A stretch of 64,000 nucleotides of DNA from Nitrososphaerota archaeon (GCA_021323705.1 JAJPKL010000020.1:1-64000), one strand, 5' to 3'. Positions 52,523 through 61,945 are shown, counted from the stretch's first letter. A program made the numbers and translations. The notes: generated by a model not told the origin, from the letters alone.

Positions 52523-54286
52523 ATGACTGATGGAATAATCTCAAGAATATCAGGTCCGGTAGTTATCGCTAGTGGACTTGAGGGGGCCCAAATGTTTGAT
52601 GTCGTTCGTATAGGTGAGATGGGGCTGGTAGGAGAGATAATCAGGCTGGAAGGAAACAAGGCAACTGTACAAGTTTATGAAGATACCACAGGTCTGCGCC
52701 CAGGAGAGAAGGTAATCAATACAAAAAGGCCTCTCTCAATGCAGCTAGGCCCAGGACTTTTAACTTCGATTTATGATGGAATTCAAAGGCCGCTTGATGT
52801 CCTAAGAGAGCAAAGTGGTGACTTTATCAGCAGAGGTAAAGTAATCCCTGCACTTGATCAAACAAAGAAATGGGACTTTGTTCCGTTAAAGAAAAAGGGA
52901 GACCATGTATCCCCAGGTGAGATAATTGGTGAGGTACAAGAGACTCCGCTTATCATGCACAAGATAATGATACCCCACAACGTAGAGGGAACGCTATCAG
53001 AAATTTCTGAAGGCAAGTTTACAGTTAACGATATTGTTGCAACGGTGCAAAACAGTGTCAAGACAGACATTGGCCTTTCAAGCTGGTGGACTGTTAGAAC
53101 TCCAAGACCAGTTCTTCGAAAACTTCCACCAGAGGAGCCGCTTCTTACTGGACAGAGAGTGCTTGATACATTCTTCCCGGTTGCAAAGGGCGGAACCGCT
53201 GCAATCCCAGGTCCATTTGGAAGCGGAAAGACAGTAACGCAGCAGCAGCTTGCCAAGTGGGCAGACAGCAATGTAATTGTCTATGTAGGATGCGGCGAGA
53301 GAGGAAACGAGATGACCGAGGTCCTTTCGACATTTCCAAAACTTGAGGATCCAAAATCTAAACGACCTCTGATGGAGCGTACAATTCTTGTAGCTAACAC
53401 TTCGAACATGCCTGTCGCAGCAAGAGAGGCAAGCATCTACACCGGCATTACGATGGGTGAATACTATCGTGACATGGGTTATGGTGTTGCACTGATGGCA
53501 GACAGTACATCAAGATGGGCAGAAGCACTACGAGAGATTTCCGGCAGACTTGAAGAGATGCCGGGTGAAGAAGGATATCCAGCTTATCTTGGAAGAAGAC
53601 TGGCAGAATTTTACGAGAGGGGAGGAAAAGCAATTGTCATATCTCCTGAGGAACGTGTAGGCTCACTTACCCTTGTAGGCGCAGTATCTCCACCGGGCGG
53701 AGACTTTTCAGAACCCGTATCACAAAACACACTTAGAGTAACCCGAGTCTTCTGGGCACTTGACGCAAGCCTTGCATCAAGGAGACACTTTCCATCAATC
53801 AACTGGCTTACCAGCTATTCGCTGTATGCAGACGGCATGGGCGACTGGTACAAGCAACACGTTGCGGCAGAATGGATAGCGCTGCGAAAAGAAGCCCTTG
53901 AGATCCTGCAGAAAGAATCTGAACTGCAAGAAATTGTTCAGCTTGTTGGATACGATGCACTGCCAGAACCAGAAAAGGGAGTTCTGGATACGGCACGCTC
54001 AATCAGAGAAGACTATCTGCAGCAGAGTGCATATGATGATGTAGATACATACACATCAATTAGAAAACAGTTCCTAATGCTTGCTGCAATCATCGAATTT
54101 GGAAAGATGGAAGCAGAGGCAATCAAAAAGGGAGTACCGTCATCAAAGATAGGTGCATTAGAATCAAGAAAGATGATATCCAAGATCAAATGGACAAAAG
54201 AGGACCAAGTAGAACAACTCGTCAAAGACTTTCAGGGCCAGATGCAGCAAGATTTCAAGAACTTGTTAGTGGAGGTAACGCACTAG
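52523..54286 (+). CDS. atpA: A-type ATP synthase catalytic subunit A
   Basis: Catalytic subunit of the A1 head, 587 residues. The archaeal non-homologous region lies before the P-loop [13 protein letters not shown] (about residue 232); [11 protein letters not shown] carries the catalytic Glu, [20 protein letters not shown] is the Walker B region, and a [10 protein letters not shown] loop is present. Full length with no intein. Confidence 0.97.
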   Translation: MTDGIISRISGPVVIASGLEGAQMFDVVRIGEMGLVGEIIRLEGNKATVQVYEDTTGLRPGEKVINTKRPLSMQLGPGLLTSIYDGIQRPLDVLREQSGDFISRGKVIPALDQTKKWDFVPLKKKGDHVSPGEIIGEVQETPLIMHKIMIPHNVEGTLSEISEGKFTVNDIVATVQNSVKTDIGLSSWWTVRTPRPVLRKLPPEEPLLTGQRVLDTFFPVAKGGTAAIPGPFGSGKTVTQQQLAKWADSNVIVYVGCGERGNEMTEVLSTFPKLEDPKSKRPLMERTILVANTSNMPVAAREASIYTGITMGEYYRDMGYGVALMADSTSRWAEALREISGRLEEMPGEEGYPAYLGRRLAEFYERGGKAIVISPEERVGSLTLVGAVSPPGGDFSEPVSQNTLRVTRVFWALDASLASRRHFPSINWLTSYSLYADGMGDWYKQHVAAEWIALRKEALEILQKESELQEIVQLVGYDALPEPEKGVLDTARSIREDYLQQSAYDDVDTYTSIRKQFLMLAAIIEFGKMEAEAIKKGVPSSKIGALESRKMISKIKWTKEDQVEQLVKDFQGQMQQDFKNLLVEVTH

Positions 54287-54288
54287 AG

Positions 54289-55680
54289 ATGTCTACCATA
54301 TCGTACAAGACAATTGACAAGATTGCAGGTCCATTGATGTTTGTAGAAGGAGTGGACAATGCTGCCTATGGTGAAATTGTAGAGATTAAACTTGTAAACG
54401 GAGAGAGGAGGCAGGGTCAGGTACTTGATACAAGACAGGGCCTTGCAGTAGTGCAGGTGTTCGGCCCGACACTGGGACTGAACACAAGCGGTACCTCAGT
54501 CAAGTTCCTTGGCGAGACTGCACAACTTGCAGTATCTGACGAAATGCTTGGAAGAGTCTTTGACGGACTTGGAAATCCAAGAGACAACGGACCAAAGATA
54601 GTCTCAAAGCACAAGGTAGACTTGGTAGGTTCCGGCATCAATCCGTATTCTAGAGAGGAGCCGTCTGAATTCATCCAGACAGGTATGTCAAACATAGACG
54701 CAATGAACACACTTGTAAGAGGACAAAAACTTCCTGTCTTTTCAGGCGCAGGCCTTCCGCACAACTTGCTTGCAGCACAAATTGCAAGACAGGCAAAAGT
54801 GCTCAGCGCATCTGAAAGCTTTTCAGTAGTATTTGCAGCAATGGGAATTACAAGCGAGGAGGCAAACTTTTTCGTAAAACAATTTGAGGAAAGCGGTGCA
54901 CTTGGAAGAACCTCACTTTTCCTAAACTTGTCATCTGACCCATCAATGGAGCGTTTGCTTACTCCAAGACTTGCACTGACCACTGCAGAATATCTTGCAT
55001 ATGAAAGAGACATGCACGTACTTGTAATCATGACTGATATGACAAACTATTGTGAGGCATTAAGAGAAATTTCTGCCGCAAGAGAAGAGGTGCCTGGAAG
55101 AAGGGGATACCCAGGTTACATGTATACTGACTTGGCCTCTCTCTATGAAAGAGCAGGAAAGATAAAGGGAAGACACGGCTCGGTAACACAGATTCCAATT
55201 CTTACCATGCCTGCAGACGATATCACCCACCCAATTCCTGACCTTACAGGATACATCACTGAAGGACAGATTGTCATGAGCAGAGATCTCCACAGGGCAG
55301 ACGTACACCCTCCGGTAGATGTGCTGACAAGCCTCTCACGTCTTATGAACCAGGGAATTGGAAAGGGAAGAACAAGGGAAGACCACCGAAACCTTGCAGA
55401 CCAACTCTATTCTACTTATGCGCAGGGAAAAGATGCAAGGGCACTTGCAGCCATTGTGGGTGAAGAGGCCCTAAGCGACCTTGACAGAAAGTTCCTAAAG
55501 GTTGCCAACAACTTTGAAAGAAAGTTTGTCAATCAAGGAATGGACGAGAACCGCTCAATCGAACAGACACTAGATATCGGATGGGAATTGCTAAGCGAAT
55601 TATCAGACTCTGAGCTAAACCGCATCAAGCCCGAATTCATCGAGAAATACAGAAAGAGGACCACCACAGGTGAAAAGTAG
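54289..55680 (+). CDS. atpB: A-type ATP synthase subunit B
   Basis: Non-catalytic nucleotide-binding subunit, 463 residues. The degenerate P-loop is [11 protein letters not shown], and [24 protein letters not shown] and a C-terminal helical domain are present. The ATG at 54289, two bases after the atpA stop, is used; a reading frame open from 54190 overlaps atpA and adds unrelated residues. Confidence 0.97.
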   Translation: MSTISYKTIDKIAGPLMFVEGVDNAAYGEIVEIKLVNGERRQGQVLDTRQGLAVVQVFGPTLGLNTSGTSVKFLGETAQLAVSDEMLGRVFDGLGNPRDNGPKIVSKHKVDLVGSGINPYSREEPSEFIQTGMSNIDAMNTLVRGQKLPVFSGAGLPHNLLAAQIARQAKVLSASESFSVVFAAMGITSEEANFFVKQFEESGALGRTSLFLNLSSDPSMERLLTPRLALTTAEYLAYERDMHVLVIMTDMTNYCEALREISAAREEVPGRRGYPGYMYTDLASLYERAGKIKGRHGSVTQIPILTMPADDITHPIPDLTGYITEGQIVMSRDLHRADVHPPVDVLTSLSRLMNQGIGKGRTREDHRNLADQLYSTYAQGKDARALAAIVGEEALSDLDRKFLKVANNFERKFVNQGMDENRSIEQTLDIGWELLSELSDSELNRIKPEFIEKYRKRTTTGEK

Positions 55681-55682
55681 AG

Positions 55683-56351
55683 TTGCCGTCAGCCCTTAAC
55701 ATCAGACCGACCCGACTCGAATACATCCGCACAAAAAGAAGAATAAAGATTGCACAAAAGGGCCTCAAGCTGCTCAAGCTGAAAAGGCAGGCCCTGATCT
55801 TAGAATTTTTCAATACAAGCAAGACTGCTGCATCACTCAGAGGGGCACTGCAAGCCGAGCTCATAAAGGGATACCAAAGTATCAAGATGGCAGAAATGCT
55901 GGCAGGCTCGATGAGACTAGAAAACGAGGCAATGAAGATTCCACAACTAAACAAACTGCAGATTGCATCAAAAAACGTCATGGGTGTACGAATTCCAAAG
56001 ATAGGGGGCGGACAGAGCGACCGCGTACTGGTAGAGCACCTGCTTGAGCTTCCACCATCAATCAACGAGGCAATCAAGGCATACCAGAACGTGCACAAAA
56101 TGGTGCTTGAAGTTGCAGAAAAGGAGACTGCACTGCGCAAACTCTTGCTTGAAATAGAAAAGACAAAGCGCAAGTCAAACGCAATAGAAAACGTATTCAT
56201 ACCAAGACTGCAGGCCGCAGTAAAATTCATTACCTTCAGGCTGGACGAGATGGAGCGAGACACCTTCATTATGCTAAAGACAGTCAAGAGAAAGATGGGC
56301 GAAAGAGAACAGCAAGCTCAGCTAAAAAAGGAGAAGGAGATAGTTGCCTAG
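55683..56351 (+). CDS. atpD: A-type ATP synthase subunit D
   Basis: Central shaft of 222 residues, an antiparallel helical pair: N-terminal IRPTRLEYIRTKRRIKIAQ, GLKLLKLKR; C-terminal ALRKLLLEIEKTKRKSNAIEN, cited in two parts, and FITFRLDEMERDTFIMLK. TTG start at 55683. Its last 8 bases overlap the small membrane gene. Confidence 0.93.
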   Translation: MPSALNIRPTRLEYIRTKRRIKIAQKGLKLLKLKRQALILEFFNTSKTAASLRGALQAELIKGYQSIKMAEMLAGSMRLENEAMKIPQLNKLQIASKNVMGVRIPKIGGGQSDRVLVEHLLELPPSINEAIKAYQNVHKMVLEVAEKETALRKLLLEIEKTKRKSNAIENVFIPRLQAAVKFITFRLDEMERDTFIMLKTVKRKMGEREQQAQLKKEKEIVA

Positions 56352-56469
56352 CTTTAAGAACGAACAGCAGAAAAAGTTCTACATGATAATGAGAGCCTTC
56401 AAGTTTGGAAACATCTTTGGCACTGTTGCGCTTGTGCTGTATGCTGGGAGGCACTTTCTAGGAGTTTAA
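56344..56469 (+). CDS. 41-residue membrane protein within the ATPase operon
   Basis: A TTG-started frame from 56344 (preceded by GGAGATAG) to TAA at 56467-56469. It reads MPSFKNEQQKKFYMIMRAFK at the N-terminus, then one hydrophobic segment (GNIFGTVALVLYAG) and a short basic end (RHFLGV). It overlaps atpD by 8 bases and ends one base before the subunit H ATG, so it is almost certainly translated with the operon. It is too short for any known A-type ATPase subunit. See findings. Confidence 0.6.
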   Translation: MPSFKNEQQKKFYMIMRAFKFGNIFGTVALVLYAGRHFLGV

Positions 56470-56470
56470 A

Positions 56471-56794
56471 ATGTCAACTGCAGAAAAATACGTGCATTCC
56501 CTCAAGCAGATAAAAGAGGCCGAGGAGAAGATTCAAACACAGATAGAGGAACACAAGAAAAAAGTTTCAGAGGAATTTAGAAATTTTGAGATCTATGTAT
56601 CTAAGACAATCAACACTGCAAAAAGCGACGGCGAAAAACTGGTAGAGTCCAGCATGGAGCAATCTAAGAAAAAGGCCTCGACAGAAACAGAAAACATAAT
56701 TGGCGAAGCTACATCCAAGTCAAAGACAGTCTCTGCAAGAATTGACGCGCAGACTGTACGAGAAATAATTGATAACTTGTTAAAAGAGGTATAG
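56471..56794 (+). CDS. atpH: A-type ATP synthase subunit H (peripheral stalk)
   Basis: A 107-residue coiled-coil protein (HSLKQIKEAEEKIQTQIEEH, KKVSEEFRNFE) that pairs with subunit E to form the peripheral stalk. The right length and position between atpD and the subunit I gene identify it. Confidence 0.82.
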   Translation: MSTAEKYVHSLKQIKEAEEKIQTQIEEHKKKVSEEFRNFEIYVSKTINTAKSDGEKLVESSMEQSKKKASTETENIIGEATSKSKTVSARIDAQTVREIIDNLLKEV

Positions 56795-56797
56795 ACT

Positions 56798-58813
56798 TTG
56801 GTTCTAAAACCTGTACCAATGGCACGCATTGCCGTGCTGGGACTGCGAAAAGAAAGACAGACCGCAGTCTCAATTCTTCATGACCTAAACGCAGTTCAGC
56901 TCGAGTCCCTCTCAAAAGACGTTGCCGCCATGATGAGAAACGAGCATGAGGACGGCGAGTACAGACAAGTTTCCGACCAGCTCCTAAGGATGAGAGCCCT
57001 AAGAACAGTCCTGCCCCCAGTTGAGATTACGCAGTGCCAGAGGTTTGGCTCTGTGGTGCAACTCCTGGAAAAGGCCAAGTCCATTGATATCGACGACAAA
57101 GTAGCATCACTTGAGAGAGAAAAAGAAAACCTTCTCACACAGATGAGGGAGGTTGAGAACAACTCAAAACTAGTTGAAGAATTTTCGTTCTTTCCTGAAG
57201 ATTTTAATGTATTGCAGCTATCATCTGCACACTCGTACTTTGGCAGGATGGACCAAAAGAACTTTGCTGGATTCAAACAGGCGCTAGATGTAAACAGCCA
57301 AGACGTATTTTTGTATTCAAAAGAAGGCAAGGACGCAACGCACATCATACTTGTTACTTTTCCAAACTTTCCGCCGCATGCGCTAGCTACGGTAGTTCAG
57401 GAATACAACGTAAAACTCGAAGCTGTTCCAAAACTAAAGGGAAAAGCGGCTGAGCTTACGCAGAGCTTGAAGAGCAGACAAAACGAAATAAATCAAAAAA
57501 TAAATGATGTTGACAGGCAGCTTGCCGAGATCTCAAAGAACCACTATGTAGATATCACATGCGTTGAAGAACAGCTGGAAATTGAGAACAAAAAACTCGA
57601 AGTTGTAGACAACCTAGGTGTTACTTCCGACTCTTTTGCGTTAGAGGGGTGGATCCCCAAGTCAAAGGTAGACCAGCTGAAGGGTGCTTTTGACAGCCAT
57701 GCCAAAGGGACAATGCTTTTTGTGCTAGAGACTGACGAAAACCCGCCAACCATGTTTGATAATCCAAAGAGATTCAAACTCTTTGAGGCCTTTATCCGAT
57801 TCTACTCGTTGCCTTCAGGAAAAGAATTTGATCCAACTATAATCTTTGGAACTTTCTTTCCAATATTTTACGGACTTATGATAGGTGACTTTGGTTACGG
57901 TCTTGTCATATTACTAGTATCAAGATGGGTTATTCGAAGAGTAGAGGGAGGAAAGAAGAACTTTAACATCATGCCCACTCCGCTGCGCAAGTTTGCTCTG
58001 ACCATACTCAAGCCGCGGCAGATGGTAAAACTTGCCAAGGCCATGACGCCTGGCGCAATCATTGCAATGGGGTTAGGATTTGTGTTCAACCTGTACTTTG
58101 GGTTCCATCTCAATGGATACCTCTTCAACTATCTCAGTACAACATTTGGACTGCACTTGCCTGCAAGCGGCGCGTTCTTTGAACCTATCACTGGACTGAG
58201 AAAACTGCTGCTCATAGCTGGATACATAGGCCTTGGCATGGTAACATTTGGCTTGGTCCTTGGCATACTAAATACCATAAGGGAAGGGCACAAGAAACAT
58301 GCGATAAGCAAGATAGGGTGGCTGCTCTTTGGATGGGGCGTTGTCTTTACAGGACTTGCGCTGATGCACCACCAACACGTCAATCCGATTCACCACGTAG
58401 AAGGAATTGGGTATGTTGGAGTGATGGTTGCTGGAATAGGTCTGATGGTATATGGCGAGGGAATGAACGCAATCATGGAGCTTCCATCGATAGTATCCCA
58501 CATTTTGTCGTATACAAGACTTGTTGGAATCTTGCTTGCATCTGTGATTTTAGCTGATGTCATTGACTTTATCTTCATCAAGACGCTGCACCACTCGATA
58601 CCCTTCATAGTGCTTGGCGTGGTCATAGTTTTCATAGGGCACATATTCAATATCATAATTGGAGTGTTTGAGCCTGGAATCCAGGGAGCTAGGTTGATTT
58701 ATGTGGAATTTTTCTCCAAGTTTTACCACGGCAACGGAAGACCGTTCAGGCCATTTGGTACTACAAGAAGGTACACGTACGACCAGTACGAGATGAAGGC
58801 CAAGGAAAAATAA
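56798..58813 (+). CDS. atpI: A-type ATP synthase subunit I (a subunit)
   Basis: Stator membrane subunit of 671 residues. The N-terminal half (about 1-330) is a soluble coiled-coil arm; the C-terminal half has 7-8 membrane helices, with SHILSYTRLVGILLASVILA and HIFNIIIGVFEPGIQGARLI holding the ion-channel arginines (Arg in YTRL and in QGARL). TTG start at 56798. Last gene of the operon. Confidence 0.95.
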   Translation: MVLKPVPMARIAVLGLRKERQTAVSILHDLNAVQLESLSKDVAAMMRNEHEDGEYRQVSDQLLRMRALRTVLPPVEITQCQRFGSVVQLLEKAKSIDIDDKVASLEREKENLLTQMREVENNSKLVEEFSFFPEDFNVLQLSSAHSYFGRMDQKNFAGFKQALDVNSQDVFLYSKEGKDATHIILVTFPNFPPHALATVVQEYNVKLEAVPKLKGKAAELTQSLKSRQNEINQKINDVDRQLAEISKNHYVDITCVEEQLEIENKKLEVVDNLGVTSDSFALEGWIPKSKVDQLKGAFDSHAKGTMLFVLETDENPPTMFDNPKRFKLFEAFIRFYSLPSGKEFDPTIIFGTFFPIFYGLMIGDFGYGLVILLVSRWVIRRVEGGKKNFNIMPTPLRKFALTILKPRQMVKLAKAMTPGAIIAMGLGFVFNLYFGFHLNGYLFNYLSTTFGLHLPASGAFFEPITGLRKLLLIAGYIGLGMVTFGLVLGILNTIREGHKKHAISKIGWLLFGWGVVFTGLALMHHQHVNPIHHVEGIGYVGVMVAGIGLMVYGEGMNAIMELPSIVSHILSYTRLVGILLASVILADVIDFIFIKTLHHSIPFIVLGVVIVFIGHIFNIIIGVFEPGIQGARLIYVEFFSKFYHGNGRPFRPFGTTRRYTYDQYEMKAKEK

Positions 58814-58822
58814 TTCTAGGAA

Positions 58823-59284
58823 TTAATAGTACTTTAGTTCGTTAACATCCAATATTCTTGTGCAGAACCTGCAACGCAGCACAAGTCCTGTCTTGTCTAC
58901 TACATCCATCATCGGGTCTATGTCTTCGTCGCTGTTTGAGATGCAGTCGGGGTTTGAGCATCGAAATATTCTCTCAATCTCGTTTGGCAGTGTAACGCGC
59001 CTTTTTTCCACAAGCTTGTACTCCTTGATGATGTTTACAGTTGCTTTTGGAGCAATCAGTGCAAGCTTGTTTGTATCAGAATCCTGTAGAAACCTGTTTT
59101 CTACCTTTATGATATCTTTTTTTGCAACCTTTGAGCTTGGAACGTTTAGTGCTATTGTAATTACGTTACCGTCCTTTCCATCTATGCCAAGTGCATTGAG
59201 AACCTTGAGGCCCTTTCCTGCCTCGATGTGATCAATGACAGTACCATTTTTTATCTTTCGAACGATTAGGTCGGACTCTGACAT
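58823..59284 (-). CDS. pyrI: Aspartate carbamoyltransferase regulatory chain PyrI
   Basis: A 153-residue regulatory subunit that binds nucleotides and a structural zinc. KNGTVIDHIEAGKGLKVLNAL is the allosteric domain start (family Asp-His), and CSNPDCISNSDEDI...CRFC supplies the four zinc cysteines. The ATG at 59284 (MSESDLIVRKI) is chosen because TATATA at 59308-59313 is centred 27 bases away; a longer frame to 59383 adds unlike residues. Divergent from pyrB. Confidence 0.95.
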   Translation of the reverse strand: MSESDLIVRKIKNGTVIDHIEAGKGLKVLNALGIDGKDGNVITIALNVPSSKVAKKDIIKVENRFLQDSDTNKLALIAPKATVNIIKEYKLVEKRRVTLPNEIERIFRCSNPDCISNSDEDIDPMMDVVDKTGLVLRCRFCTRILDVNELKYY

Positions 59285-59307
59285 TGGAATAGTTTTTGTA
59301 GTACCAC

Positions 59308-59313
59308 TATATA
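59308..59313 (-). promoter_or_regulatory. TATA box of pyrI
   Basis: TATATA within CACTATATAACAG, centred 27 bases before the pyrI ATG (minus strand). Only 14-19 bases before the pyrB ATG, so it cannot also place a standard leaderless pyrB start at that ATG. Confidence 0.55.
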
Positions 59314-59326
59314 ACAGTGAACTGCA

Positions 59327-60259
59327 ATGAGCAATACTTTTTTCCAAAAAGATATTGTCTCGGTACGCGATTTTGATAAACAAAAGTTTGAGCAGGTATT
59401 TCAGGCAACCGACAAAATAATTGAGATGAATCCAAACGAGCGCAGGGAACTTGCACGGGGAAAAACTCTTGGATATCTTTTCTTTGAGCCAAGCACCAGA
59501 ACTAGACTGAGCTTTGAAGCCGCGATGGCCTCGCTTGGGGGCACATCAATTGGCATAGCAGATGCGTCGTCATCTTCTGCAAAAAAGGGCGAAAGCTTAG
59601 CCGACACGGTGCGAATAATGTCACTTTATTCTGATGTCGTTGTGCTGCGCCACCAGCTTGATGGCTCAAGCAGGTTTGCAGCAGAGGTCTCAGAAAAGCC
59701 TCTCATCAATGCCGGCAGCGGAACAGAGGAGCACCCCACACAGGCCATACTTGACTTGTATACGATCAGAAAAGAAAAGAAGAAGATTGACGGCCTCAAG
59801 ATTGGCATAGTAGGGGACCTAAAGTACGGCAGGACAGTCTACTCTTTGCTGTATGCGCTAAGCAACTACAAGGTAGATGTCCACTTGATATCTCCGCCAT
59901 CGCTTAAGGTTCGTTCTGACTCGACATATGAGATAAGAAAAAAACTAACGTACACGGAATCTACAGACCTTGAAGAAAACATAGACGACCTTGATGTCAT
60001 CTATGTAACCAGAATACAAAAGGAGAGGTTTGCAGACATGGAAGAATATGTGAAGGTAAAGGGCAGCTACAAGATAGGCCCTGATCTTTTGAAAAAGATG
60101 AAAGAAGATGCCATAATCATGCATCCGCTACCGCGTCTTGATGAAATATCCCACAAAATTGATTCTTCGCCCCATGCAAAATACTTCAAGCAGGCCCAGT
60201 ACGGCAAGGACGCCCGAGCCGCACTGCTTGCGCTGGTTCTAAACGAAAAAGGAATCTAG
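59327..60259 (+). CDS. pyrB: Aspartate carbamoyltransferase catalytic chain PyrB
   Basis: Second step of pyrimidine synthesis: carbamoyl phosphate + aspartate. The carbamoyl-phosphate site FFEPSTRTRLSFE, the 80s loop SSSAKKGESLADT, VLRHQLDGSS and the HPLPR signature (IMHPLPRLDEI) are present. The 310-residue length is standard. Convergent with the secreted protein gene, adjacent end to end. Confidence 0.96.
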   Translation: MSNTFFQKDIVSVRDFDKQKFEQVFQATDKIIEMNPNERRELARGKTLGYLFFEPSTRTRLSFEAAMASLGGTSIGIADASSSSAKKGESLADTVRIMSLYSDVVVLRHQLDGSSRFAAEVSEKPLINAGSGTEEHPTQAILDLYTIRKEKKKIDGLKIGIVGDLKYGRTVYSLLYALSNYKVDVHLISPPSLKVRSDSTYEIRKKLTYTESTDLEENIDDLDVIYVTRIQKERFADMEEYVKVKGSYKIGPDLLKKMKEDAIIMHPLPRLDEISHKIDSSPHAKYFKQAQYGKDARAALLALVLNEKGI

Positions 60260-61435
60260 CTATTTTACTACGCCGACACTCTTTAGGTACTTTATCTCAT
60301 CAACAACCATGTCTGCAGGCATGTTGCCGTATATCATGTACCCTACAGTTTTCTTCACCCACTGGGGGATGTAACTGCCGTGAATTCCAAGCACCTCTAA
60401 CAGCTTGGCATCTGAAATGGTAAACGTTGAAAAGCCAGCCCATGCGGTGAGTGCACCCCTTGCGTCAAGGTAAAAGTACTCGTCATTGTTTGGAATGTAA
60501 TCTGGATCAAACCCTGAGATTGTCACCTTGTGCTGGCCATAACCAACATTGAATGCCACATGCCAGTTTTTGGTTTCGTTATCAATGCTTACCAGTGCAT
60601 TCGTTTTTGTACCGTCAACTAACACCTCAAAGTTTCCTTTGCTTGAATCTTCAGGGAACATAAAGTTGGCATAGTACGGTATCTGCCAAGGATTTGATGC
60701 GTCAAAAGACATCGAGTTGCTGTTTTCATCAAATTTTTGATTTGTGAAATATACAATCGAGAGCAGACTGATGTAAAATGTCTTGCCTTTCATTGGCACT
60801 GACAACTCGATGGAATTGTCAGTTCCTGGAACGAAACAGCTGTAATAGTACACTTCTTTTGCAACAGTGGAATCAGGATACATCACAAATTTTGTCTTGT
60901 TTCCTGGACTCAGACTTGGAATTGTCCATGTGCTTTGTACCTCATCAAGATAGTCGTTCTTCTTGTCATGGACCAATGCATAGATGTCAACGTTGTTTAC
61001 TGTCTTGCTACCAGTATTTGTGATAAAGCCTGTGAGGTGGCCGTCTGGATATTTTATCAGAGTCTTGTCATAGTTTATCTCTATGTTTAGTGGATTGCTG
61101 TTGGTAAGAATAAAGGAAACTGCAGGCTTTTGAAGAATTGGTTTTCCGCTGGTTATCTGCGGAAACTTGAATTTGAATGGCATGTCATTTAAGGAGTATA
61201 TCAGAGGAAGAATTCTAGATTCTGAAAATGTGGCGTTTCCGTTGGTTACAGTTACCTGCACTTTTGCAAGCGCTGGCTGGCTCTCGGTGTTTTTGACAGC
61301 GCCATACACTGTATAGGTGCCGTCACTTGCAAAATATCCTGCATATTCCTTGTCAGATATGTATACGTCAGCACTTGCAGCATGGAACAGAATGCCAAGC
61401 AATACTAAAATGGGAATTGCGTAAAAAATTTTCAT
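60260..61435 (-). CDS. Secreted beta-rich protein
   Basis: A 391-residue protein with a signal peptide (about residues 1-22, ending AASA) and Ig-like beta modules (YTVYGAVKNTESQPALAKVQ, GHLTGFITNTGSKTVNNVDI, KWNV-like GQHKVTISGFDP). The C-terminal 60 residues resemble a small helical segment (VKKTVGYMIYGNMPADMVVD) as found in surface proteins. Function unknown. Confidence 0.7.
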   Translation of the reverse strand: MKIFYAIPILVLLGILFHAASADVYISDKEYAGYFASDGTYTVYGAVKNTESQPALAKVQVTVTNGNATFSESRILPLIYSLNDMPFKFKFPQITSGKPILQKPAVSFILTNSNPLNIEINYDKTLIKYPDGHLTGFITNTGSKTVNNVDIYALVHDKKNDYLDEVQSTWTIPSLSPGNKTKFVMYPDSTVAKEVYYYSCFVPGTDNSIELSVPMKGKTFYISLLSIVYFTNQKFDENSNSMSFDASNPWQIPYYANFMFPEDSSKGNFEVLVDGTKTNALVSIDNETKNWHVAFNVGYGQHKVTISGFDPDYIPNNDEYFYLDARGALTAWAGFSTFTISDAKLLEVLGIHGSYIPQWVKKTVGYMIYGNMPADMVVDEIKYLKSVGVVK

Positions 61436-61470
61436 TGTGATATGATATGCCTCACTTAATTTGTATGTGA

Positions 61471-61854
61471 CTACATCGAGACAAGTTTAACATTTTCCAT
61501 TTTCTTGTTTATCTTAAAATCCTTAGTCATGTTGCTGATCTTTCCAGCATCTCCATGTAACAAGAAGAGCTCCATGCACTTGTTTCCGTCCACCTTGCTG
61601 TGAAGGTGGGTGCCTATCAGGTCCTCGTGGTTGTGCTTGATTCCAGTAACTATCTGCTCTGACTCTTCATCATGTATAACCATCAATATTGCATGAATCT
61701 GGCCTGAAAGTGTTGCCCGCTGTCTTTCTTCTGATACTAAATTTCTGATTCCGGCTCGGATGATCTCTGATCTTCCTGAAAAACCCATTGTCTTTTGCAG
61801 CTTGTCAATCTCTGAGAGTATCTCCTCATTCAAAGAGATGGAAACAACAGGCAA
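61471..61854 (-). CDS. NikR/CopG-like ribbon-helix-helix metal regulator
   Basis: A 127-residue regulator: N-terminal ribbon-helix-helix (VSISLNEEILSEIDKL, SGRSEIIRAGIRNL) and a NikR-type metal domain (HAILMVIHDE, KHNHEDLIGTHLHSKVDGNKC). By alignment with NikR, His76, His87 and Cys95 equivalents are present, but the His89 position is Lys, and an extra His sits at position 85. It is divergent from a zinc-type ABC transporter, so zinc or another metal rather than nickel is plausible. Leaderless: CTTATAAG is 26 bases upstream. Confidence 0.85.
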   Translation of the reverse strand: MPVVSISLNEEILSEIDKLQKTMGFSGRSEIIRAGIRNLVSEERQRATLSGQIHAILMVIHDEESEQIVTGIKHNHEDLIGTHLHSKVDGNKCMELFLLHGDAGKISNMTKDFKINKKMENVKLVSM

Positions 61855-61876
61855 TGATATTCATATTATTAACTAT

Positions 61877-61884
61877 CTTATAAG
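61877..61884 (-). promoter_or_regulatory. TATA box of the NikR-like gene
   Basis: CTTATAAG, a perfect palindrome centred 26-27 bases before the ATG at 61854. Confidence 0.55.
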
Positions 61885-61890
61885 TTTAGC

Positions 61891-61900
61891 AATAATTATT
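61891..61900. promoter_or_regulatory. 10-bp palindrome between the NikR-like and znuA-like genes
   Basis: AATAATTATT, a perfect palindrome centred 27 bp from the next one. Possible operator; AT content makes chance occurrence likely. Confidence 0.35.
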
Positions 61901-61917
61901 ATTAATATTTTATAGAT

Positions 61918-61927
61918 TTATTAATAA
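61918..61927. promoter_or_regulatory. 10-bp palindrome overlapping the znuA-like TATA region
   Basis: TTATTAATAA, perfect palindrome centred 23-24 bases before the GTG start at 61946, so it may act as TATA box, operator or both. Confidence 0.4.
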
Positions 61928-61945
61928 TCATAAAGTAATTTTGGT

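Noticed and set aside
54190-54288. 5' extension of atpB (33 residues)
   Set aside because: Lies entirely inside the atpA reading frame and does not match the subunit B N-terminus; ATG at 54289 begins [15 protein letters not shown] as in the family.
54417-55031. Long antisense frame (204 codons) within atpB
   Set aside because: Opposite strand of a clearly identified subunit B; sequence is Ser/Pro-rich and low-complexity as expected from a reverse-frame shadow, with no motif.
55637-56287. Long antisense frame (216 codons) opposite atpD
   Set aside because: Shadow of a strongly conserved gene, with Ser/Ile/Phe-rich composition and no start signal or domain.
59285-59383. 5' extension of pyrI (33 residues)
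   Set aside because: Overlaps the divergent promoter and start of pyrB and is unlike PyrI; MSESD start at 59284 fits the TATA spacing.
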